DNA of 64,000 nucleotides from Streptomyces sp. TS71-3 (GCF_018327685.1 NZ_BNEL01000001.1:558001-622000); one strand, 5' to 3'. Positions 26,029 to 42,890 are shown, numbered from the stretch's first letter. Numbers and translations are program-made. Notes: a model not told the origin generated them from the letters alone.

Positions 26029-26276
26029 CTCCTGGCCCAGCTGGGCTGACGGCGCCCCTGCCGGCGGTTGCATCGCACCGCGGGCGGGGGCGTTTCACGT
26101 GTCCCGTGGGAGTGCCGATACCGGGGCCCGGGACCGGCCCTGGGCCGCCGAGTCGCCCGTGCCTCCCGCACCGCCCGGCCGGACCCCCGCCCCCCCAGCG
26201 GTGGCGGCCAGGTCACAGTCCCCGGGCGGGCTCCGTCATAGCGGTGACCGACGGACCCACCAGGGAGGCAACCGCC

Positions 26277-26708
26277 ATGACCACCATCACCGGCACCCGT
26301 GCCGTCACCGCCAGAAGCGCCGCCTACTGGACCGCCACCGCACTCGTCACCGCCGAACTCGCCGTCGGCGGGATCTGGGACGTGCTGCGGATCTCGCAGG
26401 TGCGCGACGTCGTCGAGCACCTGGGCTACCCGGCGTACTTCCTCGTCCTGCTGGGGGTCTGGAAGGTGCTCGGCGCACTCGCGCTGCTCGCGCCCCGCCT
26501 CCCGCTCCTCAAGGAGTGGGCCTACGCGGGCGTGATCTTCACCGACACCGGGGCGATCGTCTCCCACCTCACCGTCGGCTACGAGCTCGCCGAACTCGGC
26601 TTCCTGATCCCCCTCGCCGGGCTGACCGTCCTGTCCTGGGCGCTGCGGCCCGAGCCCCGCCGCCTGCCGACCGTGCCGGGCGGGTCCGCCGTCCCGGCCG
26701 CCCGGTGA
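26277..26708 (+). CDS. DoxX-like family membrane protein
   Basis: 143 residues from ATG 26277, with GGGAGG upstream. Four hydrophobic segments and the blocks SQVRDVVEHLGYPAYFLVLLGVWKVLGALALL and LKEWAYAGVIFTDTGAIVSHL are typical of the DoxX-like (DUF) family, small membrane proteins of uncertain redox role. It sits between nusG and rplK with the next gene, both apparently accessory insertions in an otherwise conserved ribosomal block. Confidence 0.85.
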   Translation: MTTITGTRAVTARSAAYWTATALVTAELAVGGIWDVLRISQVRDVVEHLGYPAYFLVLLGVWKVLGALALLAPRLPLLKEWAYAGVIFTDTGAIVSHLTVGYELAELGFLIPLAGLTVLSWALRPEPRRLPTVPGGSAVPAAR

Positions 26709-26980
26709 GGCGCACCGGCGACTCCGTAAGGGACTGAGGAACGTGCGGAGCGCAGTCGAGAGGCATGCGCCCCCTGCCGCTCCCCCACACCCGAAAAGAA
26801 GCCCGGCGCGACCGCAACCATCCGGCGCACCCACGGGTCTCACTTGATGACCGAAACGCACAGGGACGATGGCATACGCAATGGTTCATGCTCTTTTGCG
26901 TTCATCACACGGTATGTGCGTTACGGACACGGCTCCAGACCTCGAAGAAGAGCTGAACCGGACCCATTGGGGGGACATCC

Positions 26981-27511
26981 ATGCGTGCTCGCAAGACCGT
27001 CATCACCGCGGCGACCTGTGCCCTGGTCATGCTTCCCGCGGCCACCGCCATGGCAGGCAGCGGACCGGCGCCCGCCCCGGCCAAGCAGCAGCGGGCCGCC
27101 GCCACGTCGACGGCTCCGTCGGAGCAGGGCAACCCGCGCAGCGCGGCCGCCAAGGCCGCCGCGGTGTGCTCGGACGCCTACCAGATCGGCACCACCGCCT
27201 ACATCGACCGGGCCGGCGCCCACGTCGCCTCGGTGAAGCAGTTCTACTCCCCGAGCTGCAACGTCAACTACGGCTACCTGTGGGTCTGGGACAGCTTCCG
27301 CAACAAGTACAGCGCCTACGACACCAGCATCGGCGTCTACAACTACGCCAAGGACACCGTCGCCGGCCAGCTGTCCTGGAAGGCCACGCACCAGCAGGAG
27401 TTCTGGTCGGGCGCCGCGAACACCGTGGACGTCTGCACCGCCGGCGTGGGCTCCCTGCGCCTGCCCGGCGACCCCGCCCCGACCTTCGCGTACAGCAGCA
27501 AGCGCTGCTGA
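26981..27511 (+). CDS. Small secreted protein of unknown function, four cysteines
   Basis: 176 residues from ATG 26981. A Sec signal peptide ([22 protein letters not shown], cleavage likely after residue 25) and an Ala/Pro linker precede a mature domain with cysteines at 63, 93, 152 and 176, probably two disulphides. Aromatic-rich segments ([19 protein letters not shown]) suggest a surface-binding beta domain. A weak resemblance to DUF2690-type secreted proteins is noted but not relied on. No function is proposed. A terminator follows before rplK. Confidence 0.75.
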   Translation: MRARKTVITAATCALVMLPAATAMAGSGPAPAPAKQQRAAATSTAPSEQGNPRSAAAKAAAVCSDAYQIGTTAYIDRAGAHVASVKQFYSPSCNVNYGYLWVWDSFRNKYSAYDTSIGVYNYAKDTVAGQLSWKATHQQEFWSGAANTVDVCTAGVGSLRLPGDPAPTFAYSSKRC

Positions 27512-27548
27512 GCCCGCCACCCGCGGCCCGCGGGGGCCGCTGAACGCC

Positions 27549-27589
27549 CCAGCAGGTCGGATCGGCCCACCGCCGGTCCGACCTGCTGG
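27549..27589 (+). terminator. Terminator upstream of rplK
   Basis: Stem ccagcaggtcgga pairs with its exact complement at 27577-27589, followed by tttcttgt. Confidence 0.9.
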
Positions 27590-27692
27590 TTTCTTGTCAC
27601 GTGCGACTTACCGTTATCGTTGTGCGGTATGCCTCCATCCGGATGATCCGGGACGGAGGCTCGTCACTCTCACTAGGACCCGGAAGAGAGCA

Positions 27693-28127
27693 ATGCCTCC
27701 GAAGAAGAAGAAGGTCACAGGGCTGATCAAGCTCCAGATCCAGGCCGGTGCCGCGAACCCGGCCCCGCCGGTCGGCCCCGCGCTGGGTCAGCACGGTGTG
27801 AACATCATGGAGTTCTGCAAGGCCTACAACGCCGCGACCGAGTCGCAGCGCGGCTGGGTGATCCCGGTGGAGATCACGGTCTACGAGGACCGCTCCTTCA
27901 CCTTCATCACCAAGACCCCGCCCGCCTCCAGGATGATCCTCAAGGCCGCGGGCGTCGAGAAGGGCTCCGGCGAGCCGCACAAGACCAAGGTCGCGAAGAT
28001 CACCAACGCGCAGGTCCGCGAGATCGCCCAGACCAAGATGCCCGACCTCAACGCCAACGACCTGGACCAGGCGTCGAAGATCATCGCCGGTACCGCCCGC
28101 TCCATGGGCATCACGGTCGAGGGCTGA
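27693..28127 (+). CDS. rplK: 50S ribosomal protein L11
   Basis: 144 residues from ATG 27693, with GGAAGAGAG upstream. L11 forms the GTPase-associated stalk base with 23S rRNA and is needed for RelA activation; it is the thiostrepton-site protein. Conserved [31 protein letters not shown] (prolines of the thiostrepton hinge) and C-terminal RNA-binding domain ending [10 protein letters not shown] are intact. Forms a unit with rplA. Confidence 0.97.
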
Positions 28128-28236
28128 CCCTCCCGCACGATCACGGCCTGACCGTCCACGACGGCAGGACCGTGCAGCCAGACCGTGGAAGGGCCTGCTC
28201 GGCCCGGACCACGACTCCTCGCACCGGCGGCGGCAG

Positions 28237-28276
28237 CCTCCCCCAGTGCCTTGAAGGCCTGGGAGGTACCCCCACC
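28237..28276. repeat. Dispersed palindromic element, copy B, between rplK and rplA
   Basis: cctcccccagtgccttgaagg and its partner tgggaggtaccccca (40 bp), inverse orientation to copy A. It sits in the rplK-rplA spacer. Confidence 0.8.
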
Positions 28277-28303
28277 CGGTGCACCAACCCACAGGAGCAG
28301 CAC

Positions 28304-29029
28304 GTGAGCAAGCGCAGCAAGTCCCTCCGCGCTGCGGACGCCAGGATCGACCGGGAGAAGCTCTACGCCCCGCTCGAGGCCGTCCGCCTCGCCAAGGAGA
28401 CCTCCACGACCAAGTTCGACGGCACCGTCGAGGTCGCCTTCCGCCTGGGTGTCGACCCGCGCAAGGCCGACCAGATGGTCCGTGGCACCGTGAACCTCCC
28501 GCACGGCACCGGCAAGACCGCCCGGGTCCTGGTCTTCGCGACCGGTGACCGTGCCGCGGCCGCGGAAGCCGCGGGCGCCGACATCGTCGGCTCCGACGAA
28601 CTGATCGACGAGGTGTCGAAGGGCCGCCTGGACTTCGACGCCGTCGTCGCCACGCCCGACCTGATGGGCAAGGTCGGCCGCCTCGGCCGTGTCCTCGGCC
28701 CCCGTGGCCTGATGCCGAACCCCAAGACCGGCACCGTGACCCCGGACGTCGCCAAGGCCGTCACCGACATCAAGGGCGGCAAGATCGAGTTCCGCGTCGA
28801 CAAGCACTCGAACCTGCACTTCATCATCGGCAAGACGTCGTTCGAGGACGACAAGCTGGTGGAGAACTACGGGGCGGCGCTGGAGGAGATCATCCGGCTG
28901 AAGCCGTCTGCGGCGAAGGGGCGGTACATCAAGAAGGCCGCTCTCTCCACGACGATGGGTCCCGGTATCCCGATCGACCCCAACCGCACGCGCAACCTCC
29001 TCACCGAGGAGGACCCGGCAGCGGTCTGA
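28304..29029 (+). CDS. rplA: 50S ribosomal protein L1
   Basis: 241 residues from GTG 28304, after AGGAGCA. L1 forms the mobile E-site stalk and represses its own operon. Typical blocks are [49 protein letters not shown] and [11 protein letters not shown] terminator hairpin follows at 29050. Confidence 0.97.
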   Translation: MSKRSKSLRAADARIDREKLYAPLEAVRLAKETSTTKFDGTVEVAFRLGVDPRKADQMVRGTVNLPHGTGKTARVLVFATGDRAAAAEAAGADIVGSDELIDEVSKGRLDFDAVVATPDLMGKVGRLGRVLGPRGLMPNPKTGTVTPDVAKAVTDIKGGKIEFRVDKHSNLHFIIGKTSFEDDKLVENYGAALEEIIRLKPSAAKGRYIKKAALSTTMGPGIPIDPNRTRNLLTEEDPAAV

Positions 29030-29049
29030 CCCCCGCAGCCACCCCTTTT

Positions 29050-29077
29050 CGGGCCCCACACTCCGGTGCGGGGCCCG
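29050..29077 (+). terminator. Terminator after rplA
   Basis: Inverted repeat cgggccccacac/gtgcggggcccg with a four-base loop and one mismatch; no strong T-run. Confidence 0.75.
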
Positions 29078-29326
29078 AACCCGTTCCGGGGGCACCCCTT
29101 GCCCCGGGCGGATGGCCCTTTCCCCATCCCGGGTGGGTGGGATCAGCGCTTACCCGGAGCCGTCCCGGTCGCCGCACGCCGTGGGCTGTGCCCACCCGTT
29201 CCGCCCTGCGGAACGCCTGCCCACAGAGGTAGCAGGCGGGGTGAAGGCGTACCCCGCCAGGCCCCCTGATGGGCCACCGGGCCGCAGTCGCGTACAAGAC
29301 GGGAGGGGACGTGGGGGGATGTGCGC

Positions 29327-29366
29327 GCTGGGGGTACCTCCCAGGCCATTAAGGCACTGGGGGAGG
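29327..29366. repeat. Dispersed palindromic element, copy C
   Basis: gctgggggtacctcccaggc followed by cattaaggcactgggggagg, matching copy B in inverse orientation. Confidence 0.8.
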
Positions 29367-29529
29367 CCGGCGCCAGGCCCAGGGCACCTTTCATCCGACC
29401 GAAGGGCGCCGGACCGGGCACGTACATCCCCCCGCGGCCCCGCACCCACAACGCACCAGAAGGCGCCCCGGCCCAAGCGAACCCGCACAGGCCACAGCAC
29501 CGCACCCCACGCAACAGACCGCCCCACAA

Positions 29530-29550
29530 GGGGCGCGGGGAACTGCGCGA
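29530..29550. repeat. Copy of the gcgcggggaactgcgcga element
   Basis: Exact gcgcggggaactgcgcga core, as at 22987 and 55275. Confidence 0.8.
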
Positions 29551-29809
29551 AGAACCACAACGAACCCGCAGACGCCAGGCCCAACCACACCCGCCCCGCC
29601 CACAACATCCGACCCGCCCCACCCCGCCGGATTTGCGCGCAGCGCACCCGCTCCCGTACTCTCCAACGGAAGCCAAAGACCGCTGGTAGTCGCCGCGCGC
29701 CCGCAGGGGAGTGCGGTGGCCGAAGGATCCGCCGCAGGGCGGGCGACCCGCGCAGGTGACAGTGGAAGTGCTCCCGAACGGTCCCTCATGACCGTACCCG
29801 GTCGAGCTC

Positions 29810-29836
29810 ACGCCCCGTGCGCCTGCGCCGGGGCGT
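29810..29836 (+). terminator. Hairpin terminator or attenuator upstream of rplJ
   Basis: acgccccg pairs with cggggcgt, then ttcgtct. It may close upstream transcription or act as an attenuator in the rplJ leader. Confidence 0.6.
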
Positions 29837-30046
29837 TTCGTCTGTAGTGCGCCAGGCCGAGGGCCGCAGGGCCCCGAAGCCGAGAGCCGGTCACCGTCAC
29901 CAGACGGCGACCGGCAGCCCCCGTCGCCCGAGACGGTGCGCACACGACGACCTTCCCCGAGTGCCCGACCCCGGCGGTCCCCGGCGACACACGGCTGTCC
30001 GTGAGGCCAGCCGGAGGATCATCACCCCGGAAGGAGGCCGAGGCTC

Positions 30047-30574
30047 ATGGCGACGTCCGACAAGGTCGCAGCCGTCGAGGAGATCGCGGGCAAGCTGCGC
30101 AACTCCAACGCGGCCGTGGTCACCTCGTACACCGGACTGACCGTGGCGCAGCTCAAGGAGCTCCGCCGTTCTCTCGGCGAGAACGCTCAGTACCGTGTGG
30201 TGAAGAACACGCTGACCAAGATCGCGGCCAAGCAGGCCGGCGTCGAGCTGGACGAGCACCTCAATGGCTCGACGGCAGTCGCCTTCGTCACCGGTGACCC
30301 GGTCGAGGCGGCGAAGGGTCTGCGCGACTTCGCCAAGGACAACCCCGCACTCGTCATCAAGGGCGGCGTCCTTGACGGCAAGGGCCTGTCCGCAGACGAG
30401 ATCAAGCAGCTCGCGGACCTCGAGTCCCGCGAGGTCCTGCTGTCCAAGCTGGCCGGTGCCATGAAGGGCAAGCAGTCCCAGGCTGCCGCGCTCTTCCAGG
30501 CCCTGCCCGCCAAGTTCGCCCGGACCGCGGAGGCGCTGCGCGCCAAGCGGGACGAGCAGGACGGTGCCGAGTAA
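30047..30574 (+). CDS. rplJ: 50S ribosomal protein L10
   Basis: 175 residues from ATG 30047, after GGAAGGAGG. L10 anchors L7/L12 dimers on the ribosome. [23 protein letters not shown] and [12 protein letters not shown] are the rRNA-binding part; the C-terminal helix ([27 protein letters not shown]) carries the L12 sites. Confidence 0.97.
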   Translation: MATSDKVAAVEEIAGKLRNSNAAVVTSYTGLTVAQLKELRRSLGENAQYRVVKNTLTKIAAKQAGVELDEHLNGSTAVAFVTGDPVEAAKGLRDFAKDNPALVIKGGVLDGKGLSADEIKQLADLESREVLLSKLAGAMKGKQSQAAALFQALPAKFARTAEALRAKRDEQDGAE

Positions 30575-30955
30575 CCCGGCTCGCACCCTGACCGCCGCAA
30601 GGCGGTCACAGCGGGCCGCACGTCCGCGGGACACGGCAGCCACCCGGCCTACCGGAGCCACCGGAGCCACCGGAGCCACGGCCCACCGGCCCGGCCCCGG
30701 CAGAGCCCCGAAGGAGCCCCTCCAGGCTCCACAGGAGCTCGCCCCGGATCACCGGAGGCCACCCGGCCACCGGAGGCCCCCGGCCAACGGGAGGCACCCG
30801 GGCCAACCGGAGGCCCCCGGCCCTCGGGCCCGGCCACCGGACCGACCGCCCACCCCGCACCGGGCGCCCGCCCGACCAGTACATCCGGCGCACGCCGAGC
30901 ACCCGGCGCTCGCCGACCGAACGGCACCAGCCGCATTAGTGGAAGGACCGCCATC
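30575..30955. other. 381-bp rplJ-rplL spacer rich in imperfect repeats
   Basis: No gene. It contains accggagcc three times at 30651-30677 and then irregular gccaccggaggcccccgg variants. The spacing is long for this gene pair. Confidence 0.65.
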
Positions 30956-31342
30956 ATGGCGAAGCTCACCCAGGACGACCTGCTGGCCCAGTTCGAGGAG
31001 ATGACCCTCCTCGAACTCTCCGGGTTCGTGAAGGCGTTCGAGGAGAAGTTCGACGTCACCGCCGCCGCCCCCGCCGCCGTCGTGGCCGCCCCGGGTGCCC
31101 CGGGCGCCGCTGCCCCGGCCGAGGAGGAGAAGGACGAGTTCGACGTCATCCTCACCGGCGCCGGAGAGAAGAAGATCCAGGTCATCAAGGTCGTGCGCGA
31201 GCTGACCTCGCTGGGTCTGAAGGAGGCCAAGGACCTCGTGGACGGCGCCCCGAAGCCCGTCCTGGAGAAGGTCGCCAAGGACGCCGCCGACAAGGCCGCC
31301 GAGTCCCTCAAGGGCGCCGGCGCCTCCGTCGAGGTCAAGTAA
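30956..31342 (+). CDS. rplL: 50S ribosomal protein L7/L12
   Basis: 128 residues from ATG 30956, with GGAAGGA upstream. L7/L12 is the multimeric stalk that recruits translation GTPases. N-terminal dimerisation domain, an Ala/Pro hinge ([18 protein letters not shown]), and the C-terminal domain [42 protein letters not shown] are all present. Confidence 0.98.
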   Translation: MAKLTQDDLLAQFEEMTLLELSGFVKAFEEKFDVTAAAPAAVVAAPGAPGAAAPAEEEKDEFDVILTGAGEKKIQVIKVVRELTSLGLKEAKDLVDGAPKPVLEKVAKDAADKAAESLKGAGASVEVK

Positions 31343-31389
31343 GGATCACAGTGGGGCCGGTACGCCGGCCCGGCTGTAACGCGGACACA

Positions 31390-31427
31390 CCGTAGGGCGA
31401 TCATCCAGTCGGGTGGTCGCCCTACGG
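31390..31427 (+). terminator. Hairpin downstream of rplL
   Basis: ccgtagggcgatca pairs with tggtcgccctacgg nearly perfectly. No U-run follows, so partial termination or RNase III processing between rplL and rpoB is possible. Confidence 0.75.
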
Positions 31428-31970
31428 CGTTCACCGGCCGGCCCAGACGGCCGCCTTGCGCGGCCGGTGGCGGCGGGTATGGTGATCTTCGTTGACCTCC
31501 GGTGACGGATTCGCTCCGGTGACGGGCTCCGGCCCACGGAGACGGCAGGTCGGTGACGCCCGCAGCAGCAGGGCAGTGACGAGCGCAGCACCAGGTTTGG
31601 GCAGTGGGCCCTTGACGAACCGCACGCAGCGCGCAATTCTCAGGACGCGTCGTCACAACGATCCGGGAATCCGAGGCATGGATCGGTGGCGGAGAGGGAA
31701 GCATCGATATGCGCACGAGGGCGTGACTTACCGAAGGTGATGAGAACAGCGAGGGTGTTCGGGCTCCCGAGAATCCCGCACTGGACATCAGTGGGCCATG
31801 TGGCTACACTGACCCTTTGCGCTGCCTGTTAGCTGTCTCCTGCCCGTCACCAGGAGTCTGCCCTTGCTTGGCATTACGGACCACACGGCCCTGACCTGGG
31901 CTTTTCGTCCCCGTGTCCGGCTGGGACCGGTACGCGCGTAGTGAGTCCGAGCCCTCGGAAGGACCCCCTC
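31428..31970. other. rpoB leader region, about 540 bp
   Basis: No coding sequence. It holds a promoter at 31782-31810 and about 150 bases of leader before the TTG start of rpoB. Confidence 0.65.
31782..31810 (+). promoter_or_regulatory. Putative rpoB promoter
   Basis: TGGACA, 17-base spacer, TACACT: a good match to vegetative sigma (HrdB-type) boxes about 160 bases upstream of rpoB. Confidence 0.65.
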
Positions 31971-35456
<3,486 letters not shown>

Positions 35457-35619
35457 CGGGCCCTCCCGCCGCGTGTCCGCCGCCCCGGCGGCGGCCACCG
35501 GCGGGAGGTAAGCCCAAGCCCCCCGGTCCCCCGGGGGCCCGGACCCCGTACAGACCACACAGCGCCCCTCGCACCCGCCCGTGCGAAGGGCACGACCCCG
35601 AAAGAGGGATTGACGAATA

Positions 35620-39543
<3,924 letters not shown>

Positions 39544-39562
39544 CCGATCGGCTGCTCGATCC

Positions 39563-39604
39563 GCGGGGCGGTCATCCCGACGAAAGTCGGGGTGGCCGCC
39601 CCGC
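39563..39604 (+). terminator. Terminator of the rpoBC operon
   Basis: gcggggcggtcatcccgac pairs with gtcggggtggccgccccgc around a GAAA loop. Confidence 0.9.
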
Positions 39605-39668
39605 GGCGTGTAGGAGCATCATGGAGAGGTAATACGAGGTACTTGTCCTGTTTCGGGGGCTTTGTATC

Positions 39669-40247
39669 ATGTCGAGTCATTCATGGCAGCCGATGCCCTG
39701 GCGGCCCCAGCAGGCCCAGCGGCCCCAGTACGGCACTCAGAGCGATTCCTGGCGGCCTGCGCCCTGGCCGCCCCAGCACGGCACCCAGCCCTCCATGCTG
39801 GCCTCGCACGCCGACCGGGAGCGTGCCGTCGACGTCCTGCGGGCCGGTTTCGCCGAGGGGCGGCTGCCGCAGGGCGAGTACGAGCAGCGACTGGAGCGCG
39901 CTTACCGTGCGCGCACGGTAGGTGACCTGACCGTTCTCGTCGCCGACCTGCCGCAGGGCCCTGTAGCGCAGCAGACACCCCCCGCGACCGCCCATGCACC
40001 GCGGACCTTCATGCCGGCGGCCCCGTCGGACGCCAACGTCAAGTCGATCGGCGCCCTGTCCTTCGGCGTGGCCGGCTTCGCCACGGCGGGGGTCACCTCG
40101 ATCCCGGCGATCGTCCTCGGCCACATGGCCCGCAACGAGATCCGACGCACGGGCGAGCGTGGCGACGGCATGGCGCTCGGTGGGTTGGTGCTCGGGTGGA
40201 TCGGGGTGGTGCTTTTCGTGGTGGTGATCATCGCGGCGGCGATCTGA
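39669..40247 (+). CDS. DUF1707/DUF4190 membrane protein
   Basis: 192 residues from ATG 39669. A Gln/Pro/Trp-rich disordered N-terminus precedes a DUF1707 domain (ASHADRERAVDVLRAGFAEGRLPQGEYEQRLERAYRARTVGDLTVLVADLP). A DUF4190 segment with two membrane helices follows (FGVAGFATAGVTSIPAIVLGHMARNEI and LGGLVLGWIGVVLFVVVII). Function is unknown; it occurs widely just downstream of rpoC in streptomycetes, as I recall. Confidence 0.88.
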   Translation: MSSHSWQPMPWRPQQAQRPQYGTQSDSWRPAPWPPQHGTQPSMLASHADRERAVDVLRAGFAEGRLPQGEYEQRLERAYRARTVGDLTVLVADLPQGPVAQQTPPATAHAPRTFMPAAPSDANVKSIGALSFGVAGFATAGVTSIPAIVLGHMARNEIRRTGERGDGMALGGLVLGWIGVVLFVVVIIAAAI

Positions 40248-40254
40248 CATTGGG

Positions 40255-40284
40255 ACCCGGGGTGGCTTCTGGGTCACCCCGGGT
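40255..40284. terminator. Bidirectional terminator between convergent genes
   Basis: acccggggtg pairs with caccccgggt. Confidence 0.75.
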
Positions 40285-40346
40285 TGCTGGGTCTCTGGGC
40301 CACCCGGTGGGCGTGGCGAGCGGGGTCGAGCCGTCGGCTTCCCGGT

Positions 40347-40757
40347 TCAGCCGACCGTGGCCTTGAGTTCTGCCCACACCGTCTTTCCGATGCCGTGTGC
40401 CCGGTCTCGCACGCCCCAGCGGTCGGCCAGGGCTTCGACGAGGAGTAGCCCGCGCCCGCTGGTCTCGTCCTCTCCGGGGTTCCGGACCTCGGGCCGCCCG
40501 GTTCCGGCATCGCTCACCTCCAGCAGCAGTACCCCGTCCTGTGGCGAGTGGGTGATCCGTACACCCACCTGGCGATCATGCGGCACGCGTACGCGTAGGG
40601 CGTTGGTCACCAGCTCCGAGAGGACCAGTTCGGCCGTTTCGGAGACGTCCTGGCTGACCTGCCAGGTCCCGAGCATGGCGTGCAGCAGCGCTCGTGCTCT
40701 GGGGACGGTGGTGGGGCGGCGGGACAGGCGGAAGGCGACTTCGTTCGTTGCAGCCAT
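40347..40757 (-). CDS. HATPase_c anti-sigma-like ATP-binding protein
   Basis: 136 residues from ATG 40757, with GGAGG before it. A GHKL fold close to RsbW/SpoIIAB: N-box ELVLSELVTNALRV, G1 box LEVSDAGTGRPEV, and G2 box SGRGLLLVEALADRWGVR. Hundreds of such proteins occur in Streptomyces, typically divergent from an XRE/DUF397 pair, exactly as here. A direct link is inferred from this repeated arrangement. It may act as a serine kinase on an anti-anti-sigma factor or as a binding module. Confidence 0.88.
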   Translation of the reverse strand: MAATNEVAFRLSRRPTTVPRARALLHAMLGTWQVSQDVSETAELVLSELVTNALRVRVPHDRQVGVRITHSPQDGVLLLEVSDAGTGRPEVRNPGEDETSGRGLLLVEALADRWGVRDRAHGIGKTVWAELKATVG

Positions 40758-40943
40758 AGGGACCTCCAAAGGGGGCTGGCCGGGGGGTCGGGTGGTGCTG
40801 ACGGCAGCTGCCCTGCGCAATAGGCAGCAGCCTCGCGGCCTGCCTCTGTTTCGCGCAACGTTGAATGGAGTTTCCGATGCCTGATTCACCAGATCGAGTA
40901 ATCTGGAGGCGGCAGGGTCGCTTCTGCTGATAGGCAATGGCGT

Positions 40944-41816
40944 ATGCCAAACGTCAAGCCGTCCACTGTGCTGGGCCGCCAACTCGGCGACGACCTACGC
41001 AGCTTCCGCGAGCAGGCGGGCATGTCGACCGCTGACGCGGCCGCGGTCCTCGAATGCACCAAGGGAAAGATCAGCCGTATCGAGAACGGCCACGTCCCCG
41101 TCCGTGCCCCGGATCTGGCTGCTCTCATGCAGGCATACGGCGTTGAGGATCTGAATGCCCAGAAGCGACTGAAGGCGTTGGCTCTCAAGGCCAATCGACG
41201 CCGACGCGCGGGGTGGTGGCACCAGTACGAATCGATGCTCCACGACGCCTACCGCGACCAGATCGAGCTGGAGGCCATCTGCGAGAGCATCCGGACCTAT
41301 CAAGTGCAGTTGGTGCCTGGGCTGCTCCAAACGCCCGAGTACGGCCGTGCGGTAACGGTCGCGTCGCGCACATGGCAGACACCGGAGGAGATCGACAGGT
41401 TCGTGGAAGTCCGGCTCGCGCGGCAGCAGCGGCTGACCGGGGAGTCGCCCATGGACTTCTGGGCAGTGCTCGCCGAGGGGGTTCTCCACCAGCAGGTGGG
41501 CGGTCCTCCGGTGATGCGTGCGCAATTGGATTTCCTCATGACCATGGCGGAGCGGTCCAACATCACCTTGCAGGTGCTGCCGTTCTCACGCGGCGCACAC
41601 TCGGCCATGTTCGGCCCCTACCTGCTGCTGAGCTTCCCGCAGGTGGCTTCGCTCGACCTCGTTCTGACGGAGACTCCGACCGGCAACATCTGGGTAGAAC
41701 GTGAGCCTGAAGTCGCCCACTTTCGTGCGCTCTTCGACGACGCCCGCACCGTAGCGTTGCCACCGACGGAATCCCTTGCGCTGATCGAGCGCATCGCCAA
41801 GGAGTACACGACATGA
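40944..41816 (+). CDS. XRE-family regulator with DUF5753 (Scr1-type)
   Basis: 290 residues from ATG 40944. N-terminal helix-turn-helix (LGDDLRSFREQAGMSTADAAAVLECTKGKISRIENG) followed by the DUF5753 ligand-like domain (YQVQLVPGLLQTPEYGRAV, RLARQQRLTG, LQVLPFSRGAHSAMFGPYLLL). It overlaps the DUF397 gene by ATGA, forming a pair often regarded as toxin-antitoxin-like or as developmental regulators (BldB/WhiJ-like systems). The nearby HATPase completes a common trio. Confidence 0.93.
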   Translation: MPNVKPSTVLGRQLGDDLRSFREQAGMSTADAAAVLECTKGKISRIENGHVPVRAPDLAALMQAYGVEDLNAQKRLKALALKANRRRRAGWWHQYESMLHDAYRDQIELEAICESIRTYQVQLVPGLLQTPEYGRAVTVASRTWQTPEEIDRFVEVRLARQQRLTGESPMDFWAVLAEGVLHQQVGGPPVMRAQLDFLMTMAERSNITLQVLPFSRGAHSAMFGPYLLLSFPQVASLDLVLTETPTGNIWVEREPEVAHFRALFDDARTVALPPTESLALIERIAKEYTT

Positions 41817-42016
41817 GCCACGAGTGCGGCACTTCGGTGGATGTAGATGTTCCGACATGGCGCGCCAGCAGCTATAGCGGAGGCCAGGGGGATTGCGTCG
41901 AGGTTGACGATCACATACCCGGCGTGGTTCCCGTCCGCGACAGCAAGCGGCCCGGCGGTCCGGTGCTCGCGTTCAGCCGGACGGCGTGGGCGGTTTTCGT
42001 CAGCCGGCTCGTGTGA
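41813..42016 (+). CDS. DUF397 protein, partner of the XRE regulator
   Basis: 67 residues from ATG 41813, overlapping the XRE stop. Signature WRASSYSGGQGDCVEVDD, VPVRDSKRPGGPVLAFSRTAWAVFV is that of DUF397 (WhiJ/BldB-associated small acidic proteins). It probably modulates the upstream regulator. Confidence 0.93.
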   Translation: MSHECGTSVDVDVPTWRASSYSGGQGDCVEVDDHIPGVVPVRDSKRPGGPVLAFSRTAWAVFVSRLV

Positions 42017-42091
42017 TCTACGCGTCTCGGGAAGCTGCCCCTTCACTTTTCCCGTGCCCGGCTCCCGGTTGGAACCGGAAGCCTTGTTGAT

Positions 42092-42382
42092 TCAGGAGGC
42101 GTGGGAGGCGAAGGCCACCGAGAGGTCGCTGTTGGGTGCGATCTCCAGGTACAGGGTGGAGTCGAGAGCCGCGGCCAGACGTTCGAGAAGAGGGATGGTA
42201 GGAGTGGAACCGCCGTGCTCCAGGCGGGAGATCGCAGTTTGGGACATGCCCGCACGCGTGGCTAACTGGGTCTGGGTGACGCCCAGGGCGATGCGACGGT
42301 CTCGGACGGCTTTGCCGAACAGGTAGGCGCAGCGGGCCTCCTGGTACCCCTCGCGGGCCCGGTCGGCACTGGTGATCTCCAA
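42092..42382 (-). CDS. XRE-type antitoxin (HigA-like)
   Basis: About 96 residues if started at TTG 42382; an ATG at 42457 in the same frame would overlap the toxin gene by 64 bases, so the start is uncertain. Clear helix-turn-helix: RDRRIALGVTQTQLATRAGMSQTAISRLEHGGSTPTIPLLERLAAAL. It follows a HigB/RelE-like gene on the same strand, the usual order for this family, and should repress the pair and neutralise the toxin. The partner looks truncated (see next entry). Confidence 0.75.
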   Translation of the reverse strand: MEITSADRAREGYQEARCAYLFGKAVRDRRIALGVTQTQLATRAGMSQTAISRLEHGGSTPTIPLLERLAAALDSTLYLEIAPNSDLSVAFASHAS

Positions 42383-42393
42383 GCGGGTGTGGC

Positions 42394-42654
42394 TTATGGG
42401 GTCTCTCCAGGGAAGCAGTCGTAGCAGGTGTGCCCGGCCGGGTGCTGGGCTTCGCACGCTTTCTCGGCGGCCAGAGCTCTCTGTACTTCGGTGTGCTCCT
42501 GCCGCTGTGTATTGGCGAAGAGGGTGAGAAGCGCGATTCGCCGGTCCGGCGCGAGCCAGTAGGTGACGCGGTGATGCGGTTGTCCGCGGCAGAACCGGAG
42601 CCCTCGTACCTTGCCGCCCAGGTGACGGCTAGCGTACCGAGGCCTTTCATGCAT
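42394..42654 (-). pseudogene. N-terminally truncated RelE/HigB-like toxin
   Basis: 86 residues at most. The middle (LGGKVRGLRFCRGQPHHRVTYWLAPDRRIALLTLF) matches the second half of HigB/Gp49-type toxins, in which about 50-60 residues normally precede the G-K-(L/V)-R-x-L-R-F strand. Here only eleven residues precede it, then an AT-rich stretch (gacgatatataccgtc). Either a truncated remnant or a restarted gene. Its stop lies just before the antitoxin frame. Toxicity is doubtful without the N-terminal helices. Confidence 0.6.
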
Positions 42655-42890
42655 TAGACGGTATATATCGTCATTGGCATGAGTGGGCAGAGGCCCCGGC
42701 CTCTCGGAGATCCCCGCCTGCCTTGGCCGTGCCCAGTGGACGGTCCGGCACGGCAGTGACGCCTTTCCCGCTCATGCGGCGTCTGGCGACACTGGCTGTG
42801 GTTGCCTACCTGGGAACTGACTGCCGATAGACCTGCACACGAAGGGCGGTCACTCCAAGGGGTGACCGCCTTCGCGGTTGCAGGGGGCGA

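Larger units (their letters stand above)
29030..30046. other. 1-kb rplA-rplJ spacer with repeats and rplJ leader
   Basis: No supported gene. It holds the rplA terminator, dispersed elements at 29327 and 29530, another terminator-like hairpin at 29810, and then about 200 bases of GC-rich leader before rplJ. In other bacteria the rplJ leader binds L10-L12 for feedback control; the leader structure cannot be verified by eye here. Confidence 0.6.
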
